This document shows positions 42,302 through 50,075 of a stretch of 64,000 nt of DNA, one piece after another. The position numbers and the translations under genes were made by a program. Below the pieces are notes generated by a model. It searched no databases and had not been told where the DNA came from. It saw only the letters and a program-made list of their open reading frames with translations. How positions within the stretch are numbered: the stretch's first letter is position 1; the number at the start of each line of letters is the position of its first letter. The stretch is taken from contig DEWK01000010.1 in the NCBI GenBank assembly GCA_002363615.1, forward strand, positions 54,739 to 118,738, read 5' to 3'. Source of the stretch: Lachnospira sp. UBA3212 (GTDB lineage: Bacteria > Bacillota > Clostridia > Lachnospirales > Lachnospiraceae).

Positions 42302-43038
42302 CGGTTAAAAGACAAGAAAAAATAGTGAAAATCGTAGAGCGTAAGGGCATGGTTACGGTAGATGAACTGGTAAAATTAATTGGTGCATCTTCTGCAACGA
42401 TTCGACGTGATTTGATTGAATTAGATCAAAAAGGGATGGTGAATAAGGTCTTTGGCGGAGCTACCAAAAAACAGAAGAATCTCTTGGTTCGAGACATTGA
42501 GGTAGCGGAGCGGGAAAAGAAAAATGGGGTCCAAAAGAATCGAATTGCCCACTATGCCAGTAACCTAATCGGAGAATCAGATTATGTTTTTATTGATGCT
42601 GGAACAACTACAGGAAAGATGATTCCTTATTTACATGAAAAGAATGCCATTTATGTTACCAATGACGTAGCTCATGCTTCTCGAATTGCCGCAGAAGGCC
42701 TGGAGGTTCACTTGGTATGTGGGAAAATAAAAAGTGAAACCCAGGCGGTGGTGGGAAGTGAGGCGATTGATTACTTAAGCAGATATCATTTTTCTGTGGG
42801 ATTTTTTGGAACCAATGGAATCACAGAAGAGACTGGTTGTACGACTCCCGATATAGAGGAGGCTGCCATAAAACGGGTGGTGATTGAACGAACCAAACGT
42901 GCCTATGTGCTAGCTGACCGTAGTAAATTTTTTGCGGAGAGCACCGTGACCTTTGCAAATGTTTCGGATGTGACGATTATTACAGACCAGGAGCCAGAAT
43001 CTTCCTTGAAAAAAAGTCCAAATATATTGGTGGTATAA
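42295..43038 (+). CDS. fruR: DeoR-family transcriptional regulator, probable fructose repressor
   Basis: 247 residues from ATG 42295 with GGAGG (42286-42290) upstream; it overlaps the ptsI stop. N-terminal DeoR helix-turn-helix (RQEKIVKIVERKGMVTVDEL ... SSATIRRDLIELDQKG, shown in part) and C-terminal sugar-phosphate-sensing domain (YVFIDAGTTTGKMIPYL; FFGTNGITEETGCTTPD). Members next to fruK/fruA usually sense fructose 1-phosphate. Here it sits at the end of the ptsHI operon rather than before fruK, but both promoters carry the same operator-like sequence. The symbol is inferred from context. Confidence 0.88.
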   Translation: MLAVKRQEKIVKIVERKGMVTVDELVKLIGASSATIRRDLIELDQKGMVNKVFGGATKKQKNLLVRDIEVAEREKKNGVQKNRIAHYASNLIGESDYVFIDAGTTTGKMIPYLHEKNAIYVTNDVAHASRIAAEGLEVHLVCGKIKSETQAVVGSEAIDYLSRYHFSVGFFGTNGITEETGCTTPDIEEAAIKRVVIERTKRAYVLADRSKFFAESTVTFANVSDVTIITDQEPESSLKKSPNILVV

Positions 43039-43046
43039 AATATTTC

Positions 43047-43075
43047 TTGCATTCAACTACAAGATGTGATAATAT
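43047..43075 (+). promoter_or_regulatory. Promoter for rpmE
   Basis: TTGCAT (43047-43052), 17 bp spacer, TAATAT (43070-43075) with an extended TGA element just upstream. Confidence 0.75.
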
Positions 43076-43084
43076 AAAAAAGCT

Positions 43085-43118
43085 GTTGTGGAATCTGTAT
43101 ACGTTTTTTCTCCGCAAC
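43085..43118 (+). promoter_or_regulatory. Leader hairpin of rpmE, possible L31 autoregulatory element
   Basis: GTTGTGGA (43085-43092) pairs with TCCGCAAC (43111-43118), one G-U, enclosing an 18-base loop that contains TTTTTT. It lies within the ~70-base leader between the promoter and the L31 start. L31 leader RNAs are known in Firmicutes; whether this is one needs a covariance search. Confidence 0.5.
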
Positions 43119-43151
43119 TGCAACGAATCATGATTTGAAAGAGGTGTTAAC

Positions 43152-43355
43152 ATGAAGGAAGGAATTCATCCAGAGTATTATGAAGCTACAGTTACATGTA
43201 ACTGTGGTAACACTTTTAAGACTGGTTCTACAAAGGAAGATATCCATGTAGAAGTTTGTTCTAAGTGTCATCCATTCTATACCGGACAGCAGAAGCTTGC
43301 TACTGCTCGTGGACGTATTGAGCAGTTCAACCGTAAGTATGGACTTAATAAGTAA
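43152..43355 (+). CDS. rpmE: 50S ribosomal protein L31, zinc-binding form
   Basis: 67 residues, with Cys16, Cys18, Cys36 and Cys39 (VTCNCGNTF ... EVCSKCHPFYTGQQ). The four cysteines mark the zinc-containing paralogue rather than the zinc-free YtiA type made under zinc limitation. It sits at the bridge between the ribosomal subunits. SD AGAGGTG. The codons are the highly expressed type. It is followed by a strong terminator, so it is mainly monocistronic. Confidence 0.97.
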   Translation: MKEGIHPEYYEATVTCNCGNTFKTGSTKEDIHVEVCSKCHPFYTGQQKLATARGRIEQFNRKYGLNK

Positions 43356-43360
43356 TATTG

Positions 43361-43409
43361 ATGAGAAGAGTGAGGTTGGGAAGAGATTCCGAACCTCTTT
43401 CTCATTTTT
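43361..43409 (+). terminator. Terminator after rpmE
   Basis: ATGAGAAGAGTGAGGTT (43361-43377) pairs with GAACCTCTTTCTCAT (43391-43405) with small irregularities; an inner GGAA/TTCC helix and a following T-run complete it. Confidence 0.85.
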
Positions 43410-43444
43410 GGAAGGTATTAATAGAATGTTTTAGGAGAAGATAG

Positions 43445-44434
43445 ATGGAAAAGAGATTAAAGCCTAGTGCAATTGGAGGCCAGGCGGTATTGGAAGGAAT
43501 TATGATGCGGTGTAACGATAAGTATTCCGTGGCCGTAAGAAAAACAGATCAAACCATTGCTATGGAGGTATGCGAGAATTATCATGGAATCGGTGGAGGA
43601 AGGGCATGGACGAAACTTCCTTTGATTCGAGGAGTGATTGCCTTTGTTGATTCAATGGTCCTTGGAATCAAGAGTTTATCTTATTCTGCAGAATTCTTTG
43701 ATGAGGAAGAGGATCAGGATAAAAAGGTAGAACAGCCGGATTATAAGAAAATGGATGGGGAGGATGAAAAGAAAAAGGAAAGCTTAGGGGATAAACTTTT
43801 GATTGCTTTAACCATAGTATTTTCGGTGGTAGCAAGTATAGGGCTATTTATGATTTTACCTTACTTTATTGCCGACTTTCTTTTGAAACAGACCTTGGGT
43901 TGGATCCAGTCGAATGTGGCGGTTACCGTAGTGGAAGCCTTTGTAAAGATTGGAATTTTCCTTCTATATCTTTGGCTAGTCTCTTTGATGCAGGACATTA
44001 AACGAACCTATATGTATCATGGTGCGGAACACAAGTGTATCAACTGCCTGGAAACCGGTCATGCTTTAACGGTGGAAAATGTTAGACAGGCTTCCCGTTA
44101 CCACAAGCGATGTGGTACCAGTTTTCTATTTTTGGTAATGATTATTAGTATTGCATTTTTTGTATGCATTCGGGCAGACTATGTTTTGGTACAGTATTTA
44201 CTTCGAATTCTATTGATGCCTGCCATTGCAGGAGTATCTTATGAGGTAATTCGCTTTGCGGGTACCCATGATGGCCTGTTTGTAGATATTATTAGTGCTC
44301 CGGGTAAGTTTATGCAAAAATTAACCACCAGGGAGCCGGATGATTCCATGATTCAGGTTGCTATTCAAGCGGTAGAAGCTGTATACGACTGGAAATCTTA
44401 TTTAAATGAAAATGGAGTGGAGATCGACGCATGA
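43445..44434 (+). CDS. DUF1385 family membrane protein (YqhQ-like)
   Basis: 329 residues; SD TAGGAGA. N-terminal signature SAIGGQAVLEGIMMRC and the central YHGAEHKCINCLETG motif identify DUF1385. About four membrane spans lie between ~118 and ~265 (LLIALTIVFSVVASIGLFMI; IGIFLLYLWLVSLM; SFLFLVMIISIAFFVCI). The His and Cys residues of the GAEHKCINC motif may bind metal. Function unknown; it is commonly found between rpmE and prmC in Clostridia. It overlaps prmC by 4 bases (ATGA). Confidence 0.93.
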   Translation: MEKRLKPSAIGGQAVLEGIMMRCNDKYSVAVRKTDQTIAMEVCENYHGIGGGRAWTKLPLIRGVIAFVDSMVLGIKSLSYSAEFFDEEEDQDKKVEQPDYKKMDGEDEKKKESLGDKLLIALTIVFSVVASIGLFMILPYFIADFLLKQTLGWIQSNVAVTVVEAFVKIGIFLLYLWLVSLMQDIKRTYMYHGAEHKCINCLETGHALTVENVRQASRYHKRCGTSFLFLVMIISIAFFVCIRADYVLVQYLLRILLMPAIAGVSYEVIRFAGTHDGLFVDIISAPGKFMQKLTTREPDDSMIQVAIQAVEAVYDWKSYLNENGVEIDA

Positions 44435-45273
44435 CCTATCAAGAAGTGTTAAAGCAAGGCGTCATTCAATTGGAGGAGGCTGGAATTGAGGAAGCCTTGG
44501 TAGATGCCAGAACCCTTTTTTTTTCAGTCACGGGTTTTACCCTTGCCTCCTACTATATGAAAGCAACACATGAGTTTTTAGATGAGAAAAAAATTCAAGA
44601 ATTTGATCGATTGATTCACTTGCGACTTCAAAAAAATCCCATTCAGTATATATTAAAGAGTCAGGAATTCTATGGCCTGGAATTTTATGTGGATGAGAAT
44701 GTTTTGATTCCACGGCAGGATACAGAGGTTTTGGTGGAGGAGTGTTTAAAAAAACTTCCGGAGGATCCTTTGGGAAATGGGAAAATTCTAGATCTGTGTA
44801 CGGGGTCTGGTTGCATTGCTATTAGTTTAAAAAAGAATCGTATGGCTTATGAGGTAAGTGGTGTGGACCTATCAGAGGGTGCCCTTGCCGTGGCGAGAAA
44901 AAATAGTGAACGTTTAAAAATTCCTGTAACTTTTATAAAGTCAGATTTATTCGAATCGTTAACAGGGACCTATGAGATGATTGTTTCTAATCCTCCCTAT
45001 ATTGAAAGTCAGGTAATTGAGGGACTGGCAGATGAGGTGAAAGAAAAAGAACCAAGAATGGCTCTTGACGGAGGTGGGGATGGTCTGTTATTCTATAGAG
45101 AAATCATTAAAAATAGTTTGGACTATCTTAATATAGGTGGTTGGTTACTGTTTGAAATTGGCTACGATCAAGGGGCTAGTGTATCGAACTTAATGATCCA
45201 AGAGGGATTTTTTAATGTATCCATCGTGAAAGATTTAGCAGGACTTGACCGGGTAGTCATGGGAAGAAAATAG
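44431..45273 (+). CDS. prmC: Peptide chain release factor N5-glutamine methyltransferase
   Basis: 280 residues. Helical N-terminal domain, then a Rossmann methyltransferase with ILDLCTGSGCIAISL (S-adenosylmethionine site) and the catalytic VSNPPYI motif. It methylates the Gln of the GGQ motif of release factors, consistent with prfA 12 bases downstream. Its start lies inside the DUF1385 stop codon, so translation is coupled. Confidence 0.96.
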   Translation: MTYQEVLKQGVIQLEEAGIEEALVDARTLFFSVTGFTLASYYMKATHEFLDEKKIQEFDRLIHLRLQKNPIQYILKSQEFYGLEFYVDENVLIPRQDTEVLVEECLKKLPEDPLGNGKILDLCTGSGCIAISLKKNRMAYEVSGVDLSEGALAVARKNSERLKIPVTFIKSDLFESLTGTYEMIVSNPPYIESQVIEGLADEVKEKEPRMALDGGGDGLLFYREIIKNSLDYLNIGGWLLFEIGYDQGASVSNLMIQEGFFNVSIVKDLAGLDRVVMGRK

Positions 45274-45284
45274 GAGAGATAGAG

Positions 45285-46352
45285 ATGTTTGATAAGTTAG
45301 ATGATATGCTTGTTCGTTTTGAAGAAGTCTTAAAGGAATTGAATGACCCTGCGGTTGTGAATGATCAGACGAAGTTCCGTGCTCTTATGAAGGAACAAAG
45401 TGAGTTAACACCAATCGTAGAAGCATACAAGGAATATAAGGCCAAGAAGCAGGATATTGAAGATTCTTTGGCTATCTTAGAAGAGGAATCCGATGAGGAG
45501 ATGAGAGAATTGGCCAAGGATGAATTAAATTCTGCCAGAGCCGATGTAGAGAAGTTAGAACAGAATCTTAAGATTCTCCTTCTTCCAAAGGATGAGAACG
45601 ATGACAAGAATGTTATTGTGGAAATTCGTGGTGGAGCCGGTGGGGATGAGGCAGCCCTATTTGCCGCTGAGCTTTATCGTATGTATACCATGTATGCAGA
45701 AAGAAATCGTTGGAAGACAGAGATTATTTCAATTAATGAGAATGGAATCGGTGGATTTAAGGAAGTTACCTTTATGATTAATGGTAAGGGTGCTTATTCT
45801 AAATTAAAGTATGAATCCGGTACTCATCGAGTACAAAGAATCCCTGTAACAGAGTCTGGTGGACGTATCCATACTTCTACCGCAACCGTAGCGATTATGC
45901 CGGAAGCAGAAGATGTGGATATTGAAATTAATATGAATGATATTCGTTTTGATGTCTTCCGTGCTTCAGGAAATGGTGGACAGTGTGTCAACACCACTGA
46001 CTCAGCGGTTCGTTTGACCCATATTCCTACCGGAATCGTGATTTCCTGCCAGGATGAGAAGAGTCAGTTAAAGAATAAGGATAAGGCTTTGAAAGTTCTT
46101 CGTGCGAAACTTTATGATTTAGAGCAGAGTAAGAAGCAGGAAGCGGAAGCAGAGCTTCGTAGAAGTCAGATTGGTACCGGTGATCGTTCCGAGAAGATTC
46201 GTACCTATAATTTTCCACAGGGAAGAGTGACAGACCATAGAATCAAGTTTACTACCCACCGTTTAGAGCAGGTATTAAATGGTGAAATCGATGAAATTAT
46301 CGATGGTTGTATTGCAGCAGATCAGGCAGCAAAGCTTGCTAAGGTTGGATAA
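45285..46352 (+). CDS. prfA: Peptide chain release factor 1
   Basis: 355 residues, usual length. It recognises UAA and UAG. PxT-type recognition motif PVT (RVQRIPVTESGGRIH) and the catalytic GGQ in FRASGNGGQCVNTTDSAVRL. The residues around GGQ (Asn before, Cys after) differ from the common GAGGQHVN, which is a small deviation. There is no programmed frameshift as in prfB. SD GGAGAGATAGAG. The gene ends at an intrinsic terminator. Confidence 0.97.
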   Translation: MFDKLDDMLVRFEEVLKELNDPAVVNDQTKFRALMKEQSELTPIVEAYKEYKAKKQDIEDSLAILEEESDEEMRELAKDELNSARADVEKLEQNLKILLLPKDENDDKNVIVEIRGGAGGDEAALFAAELYRMYTMYAERNRWKTEIISINENGIGGFKEVTFMINGKGAYSKLKYESGTHRVQRIPVTESGGRIHTSTATVAIMPEAEDVDIEINMNDIRFDVFRASGNGGQCVNTTDSAVRLTHIPTGIVISCQDEKSQLKNKDKALKVLRAKLYDLEQSKKQEAEAELRRSQIGTGDRSEKIRTYNFPQGRVTDHRIKFTTHRLEQVLNGEIDEIIDGCIAADQAAKLAKVG

Positions 46353-46361
46353 GAAAAAGAA

Positions 46362-46405
46362 GAGCGGGTAAGTTTAAGTGTTTAACACTTAAACCTACTC
46401 GCTTT
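46362..46405. terminator. Terminator after prfA
   Basis: AGCGGGTAAGTTTAAGTG (46363-46380) pairs with CACTTAAACCTACTCGCT (about 46386-46403) with small mismatches, followed by T on the plus strand and preceded by A. It also serves the convergent DUF402 gene. Confidence 0.9.
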
Positions 46406-46864
46406 TTAATACTGTTCTATAATTTTAATATAGTCCTTAAACTTATCCTGGTAAAGACAGGTAAGAAGGGCATCGGCCTGATAAAGGGCTTGCATGAAAC
46501 GCTGTTTCGGCAAGAGATTTTCTTCCATAGCTTTGGCAAATTCATCCATATCCACTAATCTATAATGCCCATCTGGATATACGATAACATCTAAAAACAG
46601 GTCGTTAATAATGCAGGTATCCTTGTCAAATTCTGTAAATACAATATCACAGTAGTAGTAGACAAGTTTATGATCCTGATCCATAAACTTGCTAACCTTG
46701 ATCCCCTGATCCACAAATAAAGCGGAGATGCCATAAGCAAAATCCTTTCGAGGTTTTAAGGTTTTCCAACGTGTGACAATCAGCTTTTCATCAGCATATA
46801 AGACTTCGTCCTGATCAAGTGGTATGCTTTCTGCTGGAATATAGCGACGACGAATTAATTTCAT
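46406..46864 (-). CDS. DUF402 domain protein
   Basis: 152 residues from the ATG at 46864 (AAGGTGG just upstream on the minus strand); an in-frame ATG nine codons earlier overlaps the SD region. DUF402 features: YYCDIVFTEFDKDTCIINDL and FLDVIVYPDGHYRLVDMDEF, with the acidic residues that bind metal in related nucleoside phosphatases. Some DUF402 proteins hydrolyse nucleoside di- or triphosphates, and others are ribonuclease-like (FAU-1), so the activity here is open. Confidence 0.88.
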   Translation of the reverse strand: MKLIRRRYIPAESIPLDQDEVLYADEKLIVTRWKTLKPRKDFAYGISALFVDQGIKVSKFMDQDHKLVYYYCDIVFTEFDKDTCIINDLFLDVIVYPDGHYRLVDMDEFAKAMEENLLPKQRFMQALYQADALLTCLYQDKFKDYIKIIEQY

Positions 46865-47035
46865 AAAAACCACCTTCTTCCTTACGACCATTCTTAGGCA
46901 AATTTTAGCATTTTTTGTGAGTTATGTAAATGAAAAAGAACTTCTTTTCTCAAAATTAGGATTTTCTCTACTTCCAAAAATAAGGAAAAAGTAGTATATT
47001 TATATGTGAAAATTGAGGAAAAGGAAATTAAACAA

Positions 47036-48568
47036 TTGTTTGAAAAGATAAAAAAATATGGCGTCATGTTGGCGCTTACATTAACAATACCGACACTAGG
47101 CATGCAACCGGTTTGGGGAGCTACTACAAGTGTCGAGAATGTATCTGCGAGCAGCAGTGATACTTCCTGGTTGGATCCATTTTTGTCAGAAAGCGTAGAT
47201 GATTCTATTTTGTTATGGCTGTCAGCGCTTTATATGAAAGATACCTCTACGGAAGTAGATAAGGTGAATGCCGGAGATCAGATTCCTATCCTTACATGTG
47301 ATGTAAGTGAAGCCTCTGATGGGAATGTACTTGCCTATTTTCAGGGAAGTGTCGATACGGAAAAATCCAATTTAATATTAGCCTGGATGAATCTTGCAAG
47401 ATATGAGGCTTGTATCAAGGGTTATCCTGATCCAAGGGATACCAGTAAAAACTTGAGTTCCAGTGACTATGTTCCACTATCCTGGGATGGTGCTTTGGAA
47501 GATGTTGCTAGACTTCGTGCGGCAGAAAGCTGTCTTTTAATGTATCATGACAGACCTTCGGTGGAAGGTGAAGGAGCGGATCAGAAGGCATTTAGTACCG
47601 TTAACTATACGGATTATGCAGGAGAATGTTTGACCTGGAGTACTGCTAAGGGGTTAAAGGGCGGTATTTATGCTTGGTATAATGAGAAGGAAGATTACCT
47701 TGCTACCTATACTGGCGGAAGTCCGTCAGGTGAAAAGATTGGACACTATGCCATGCTGATTGATCCAAGTTATACCCAGGTTGGTGTGGCAGGATTCTTT
47801 CAGGAAGTAGAGGATTGCAGTGACAATGAAGGAAAGGAAGAGTTTTATGCCACTGCTGCAGAATTTGGAAAGCAAGCCTCTGGAGATACCACGAAAAACA
47901 GTTTTAAGGGAACTTGTATTCAAACCCTTGAAATTTCAAAACAAGATACACAAGTGGAATTTTTAGGACCTAGTACTTTAGCTGTAGGAGAAAGTGGACA
48001 AACTACTTGTCGTTATTCTTACTATAATGATTCTAGATCCTACAATGTTAGAAGGTTTTTAAGTCCTTATACTACCAGTTACTGGTCCTCCAATCCTAGT
48101 GTGGTAAGTGTGGACCAGGAAGGAAAATTGGTAGGGCTTAGCAATGGAATGGCACGGATTTATGTGAATGCCGGAGGAATTAGCTCATGTATTTCAGTAA
48201 CCGTAGGAACCGGAGTTTCAAGTGTCAGTCAGACAAGCACCAGTATCAGTACCAGTACCAGTACCACTGCTATCGCTACCGCAATTGCTAAGGCTAAGGC
48301 TACTAAGATAACAAAATTGAAGGTTAAAAAGGTAACCCAACATTCCGTAAAGATATCATTTAAGAAGAAAAAGGGCTATACCTATCAGGTTAAGGTCTAT
48401 AAGGGAAAGAAAAGGATTACCACCAAGAATTCTAAAAATACCTGCATTAAGATTAAAAAGTTAAAGGCTGCTAGTGAGTATAAGATTAAGGTTCGCACGG
48501 TAAAGGTAATTAATGGGAAAAAAGTATATGGAAAGTGGAAGACCATTAAGGTTACAACCAAGAAGTAA
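47036..48568 (+). CDS. Secreted CAP-domain protein with Ig-like and fibronectin-like domains
   Basis: 510 residues from TTG 47036 (AAGGAAA upstream); a GTG at 47006 coincides with the likely transcription start (TATATT at 46995-47000). Signal peptide (FEKIKKYGVMLALTLTIPTL, cleavage near VWGA). A CAP/SCP-like domain follows (VPLSWDGALEDVARLRAAES ... HDRPSV; GGSPSGEKIGHYAMLIDP), then a Big_2 Ig-like domain (NPSVVSVDQEGKLVGLSNGM), a Ser/Thr-rich linker, and a very basic fibronectin type III-like end (KITKLKVKKVTQHSVKISFK). No LPxTG motif; the basic tail may hold it to the wall by charge. Paralogue of the next gene, 18 bases away. Confidence 0.85.
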   Translation: MFEKIKKYGVMLALTLTIPTLGMQPVWGATTSVENVSASSSDTSWLDPFLSESVDDSILLWLSALYMKDTSTEVDKVNAGDQIPILTCDVSEASDGNVLAYFQGSVDTEKSNLILAWMNLARYEACIKGYPDPRDTSKNLSSSDYVPLSWDGALEDVARLRAAESCLLMYHDRPSVEGEGADQKAFSTVNYTDYAGECLTWSTAKGLKGGIYAWYNEKEDYLATYTGGSPSGEKIGHYAMLIDPSYTQVGVAGFFQEVEDCSDNEGKEEFYATAAEFGKQASGDTTKNSFKGTCIQTLEISKQDTQVEFLGPSTLAVGESGQTTCRYSYYNDSRSYNVRRFLSPYTTSYWSSNPSVVSVDQEGKLVGLSNGMARIYVNAGGISSCISVTVGTGVSSVSQTSTSISTSTSTTAIATAIAKAKATKITKLKVKKVTQHSVKISFKKKKGYTYQVKVYKGKKRITTKNSKNTCIKIKKLKAASEYKIKVRTVKVINGKKVYGKWKTIKVTTKK

Positions 48569-48586
48569 CAAAACGAAGGAGACGAT

Positions 48587-49975
48587 ATGGCTATTAGGAA
48601 TATGATGAATCGGATTGGACTTTTTTGTGCCACAATGATTGGAAGCTCCCTTCTTACTTTGCAAGCTGTTTGTGCTGCAAGTCTTAGCGCAGATGTTTCT
48701 GTTGCCAGTGACGGGAATATTTTAGTAGGATATGAAGGAAGGGTAGAAACGGAAGAGGTCGACAAACTTTTAAATCGAATCAATGCCATCCGTAAGGAGG
48801 CTTATAACGAGGGACTTGTTAGTAAGTACGTACCGATCAGTTGGGATAGTGATTTAGAAAAGACCGCAAGACTACGTGCTGTAGAGGCAAGTATTAATAT
48901 GGATCATATGAGACCTTCCGTAGTTTCTTCTTCAGATTCCAGTTTACGTGAATTTTCAACGGTGACCTATACCAAGTATTATGCGGAATGTTTGGATTGG
49001 AATTCTTCAGGTGGTATGCTTGTAGGTGTGGAAGACTGGTATGAAGAAAAGGCAGATTACGTTCTTTCTAAGAATGGAGGAAGTCCTTCGGGACCTACAG
49101 GTCATTATGGATGCCTGATTAATCCCGCTTTTACAAAAATCGGAATCGGTGGATTTTATGACGGAGGAAGGTGGCATACGACCGTTGCAGATTTTGGAAT
49201 GGGGACTGCAGGCAATACCGCGAAGGATTCTACCAGTGGTTCCTATGTGCAAATCTTAGAAGTTGGGAAAGCCTATACTACTCTGGATTTTAAAGGTTGT
49301 GATTCTTTGATTCCGGGTCAGACGTATCAGACCAACTTATCTTTGACCTATTATAATTCTTCGAAAACCTATAATGAGGTAAAGACCTTGGTGCCACAAA
49401 ACCTGACCTATACTTCTTCAAATCCTTCTGTGGCAACGATTGATGCCAATGGAAAGATAACGGCTCTTGCCAATGGAACTACAAAGATTACGGTTAATTG
49501 TGGAATGACTAAGTCTTTTACCTTAACGGTATGCAAACTTACTAGCAGTTCTTCATACAAGGATACCGGTTCTAAGGCAATTTATTCTATTAAGGAGGCA
49601 TCTTCTGGAGGGTATGTAGTTACCTATAAGAAGCCAATCAATACCAAGGCGAAGACAATTAAGGTGCCGAATACCATTACGGTTTCAGGGGTCAAGCTTC
49701 CGGTCACCGGGATTTATAAAAATGCATTTGCAAAGTGCAAGAAAGTAAAGTCCATTGTCCTTGGTAAGAATGTAAAGGAAATAGGAAAGAAGGCCTTCTA
49801 CAGGTGCAAGAAGTTAAAAAACTTAAAGATTCAAGGTAAGTTGTTAAGCAAGGTTGGAAAAAAAGCACTTCCAAGCCAGAAACTAAAAGTAATTGTTAAG
49901 TATAAGTCCTTTAAAAGTAAGTATAAGAAGCTTTTAAAAAAGGGTGGCTTACATAAAAAATCAACGATCAAGTAA
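48587..49975 (+). CDS. Secreted CAP-domain protein with Ig-like and leucine-rich (BspA-like) domains
   Basis: 462 residues; SD GAAGGAG. Signal peptide (MNRIGLFCATMIGSSLLTL, cleavage near VCAA). CAP-like domain (VPISWDSDLEKTARLRAVEA ... MDHMRPSV; GGSPSGPTGHYGCLINP), Big_2 Ig-like domain (NPSVATIDANGKITALANGT), then a BspA-type leucine-rich segment (VTGIYKNAFAKCKKVKSIVL; EIGKKAFYRCKKLKNLKI) ending in a strongly basic tail. It shares the CAP and Big_2 design with the gene before but has a different C-terminal module, as if the ends were swapped. It is probably a surface-associated or secreted protein. Strong terminator after it. Confidence 0.86.
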   Translation: MAIRNMMNRIGLFCATMIGSSLLTLQAVCAASLSADVSVASDGNILVGYEGRVETEEVDKLLNRINAIRKEAYNEGLVSKYVPISWDSDLEKTARLRAVEASINMDHMRPSVVSSSDSSLREFSTVTYTKYYAECLDWNSSGGMLVGVEDWYEEKADYVLSKNGGSPSGPTGHYGCLINPAFTKIGIGGFYDGGRWHTTVADFGMGTAGNTAKDSTSGSYVQILEVGKAYTTLDFKGCDSLIPGQTYQTNLSLTYYNSSKTYNEVKTLVPQNLTYTSSNPSVATIDANGKITALANGTTKITVNCGMTKSFTLTVCKLTSSSSYKDTGSKAIYSIKEASSGGYVVTYKKPINTKAKTIKVPNTITVSGVKLPVTGIYKNAFAKCKKVKSIVLGKNVKEIGKKAFYRCKKLKNLKIQGKLLSKVGKKALPSQKLKVIVKYKSFKSKYKKLLKKGGLHKKSTIK

Positions 49976-49978
49976 TGG

Positions 49979-50006
49979 AAAGGTCCTGAAAACAGGACCT
50001 TTTTCT
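49979..50006 (+). terminator. Terminator after the CAP gene pair
   Basis: AAAGGTCCTG (49979-49988), loop AAAA, CAGGACCTTT (49993-50002), followed by more T. Confidence 0.92.
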
Positions 50007-50008
50007 TA

Positions 50009-50036
50009 TTGACAATTTTATTATGTGTGTTATAGT
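50009..50036 (+). promoter_or_regulatory. Promoter for clpB
   Basis: TTGACA (50009-50014), 16 bp spacer, TATAGT (50031-50036) with an extended TGT element. No CIRCE or CtsR-type repeat was seen around it. Confidence 0.75.
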
Positions 50037-50075
50037 AATTATAGAACAAGTAATGAAAAGAAAGGGTGGTGGCGT

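Noticed and set aside
48220..48270. Ser/Thr microsatellite (AGTACC-like repeats) in the first CAP gene as a phase-variable tract
   Set aside because: Short and imperfect hexamer-like repeats that keep the frame; a Ser/Thr linker explains them.
48397..48789. 130-codon minus-strand hydrophobic frame between the two CAP genes
   Set aside because: Antisense to the Lys-rich tail and signal peptide regions, which produces a false hydrophobic frame; no SD.
49979..50075. CIRCE or CtsR operator upstream of clpB
   Set aside because: No 9-bp CIRCE repeat or GGTCAAA heptad repeats are present around the promoter.
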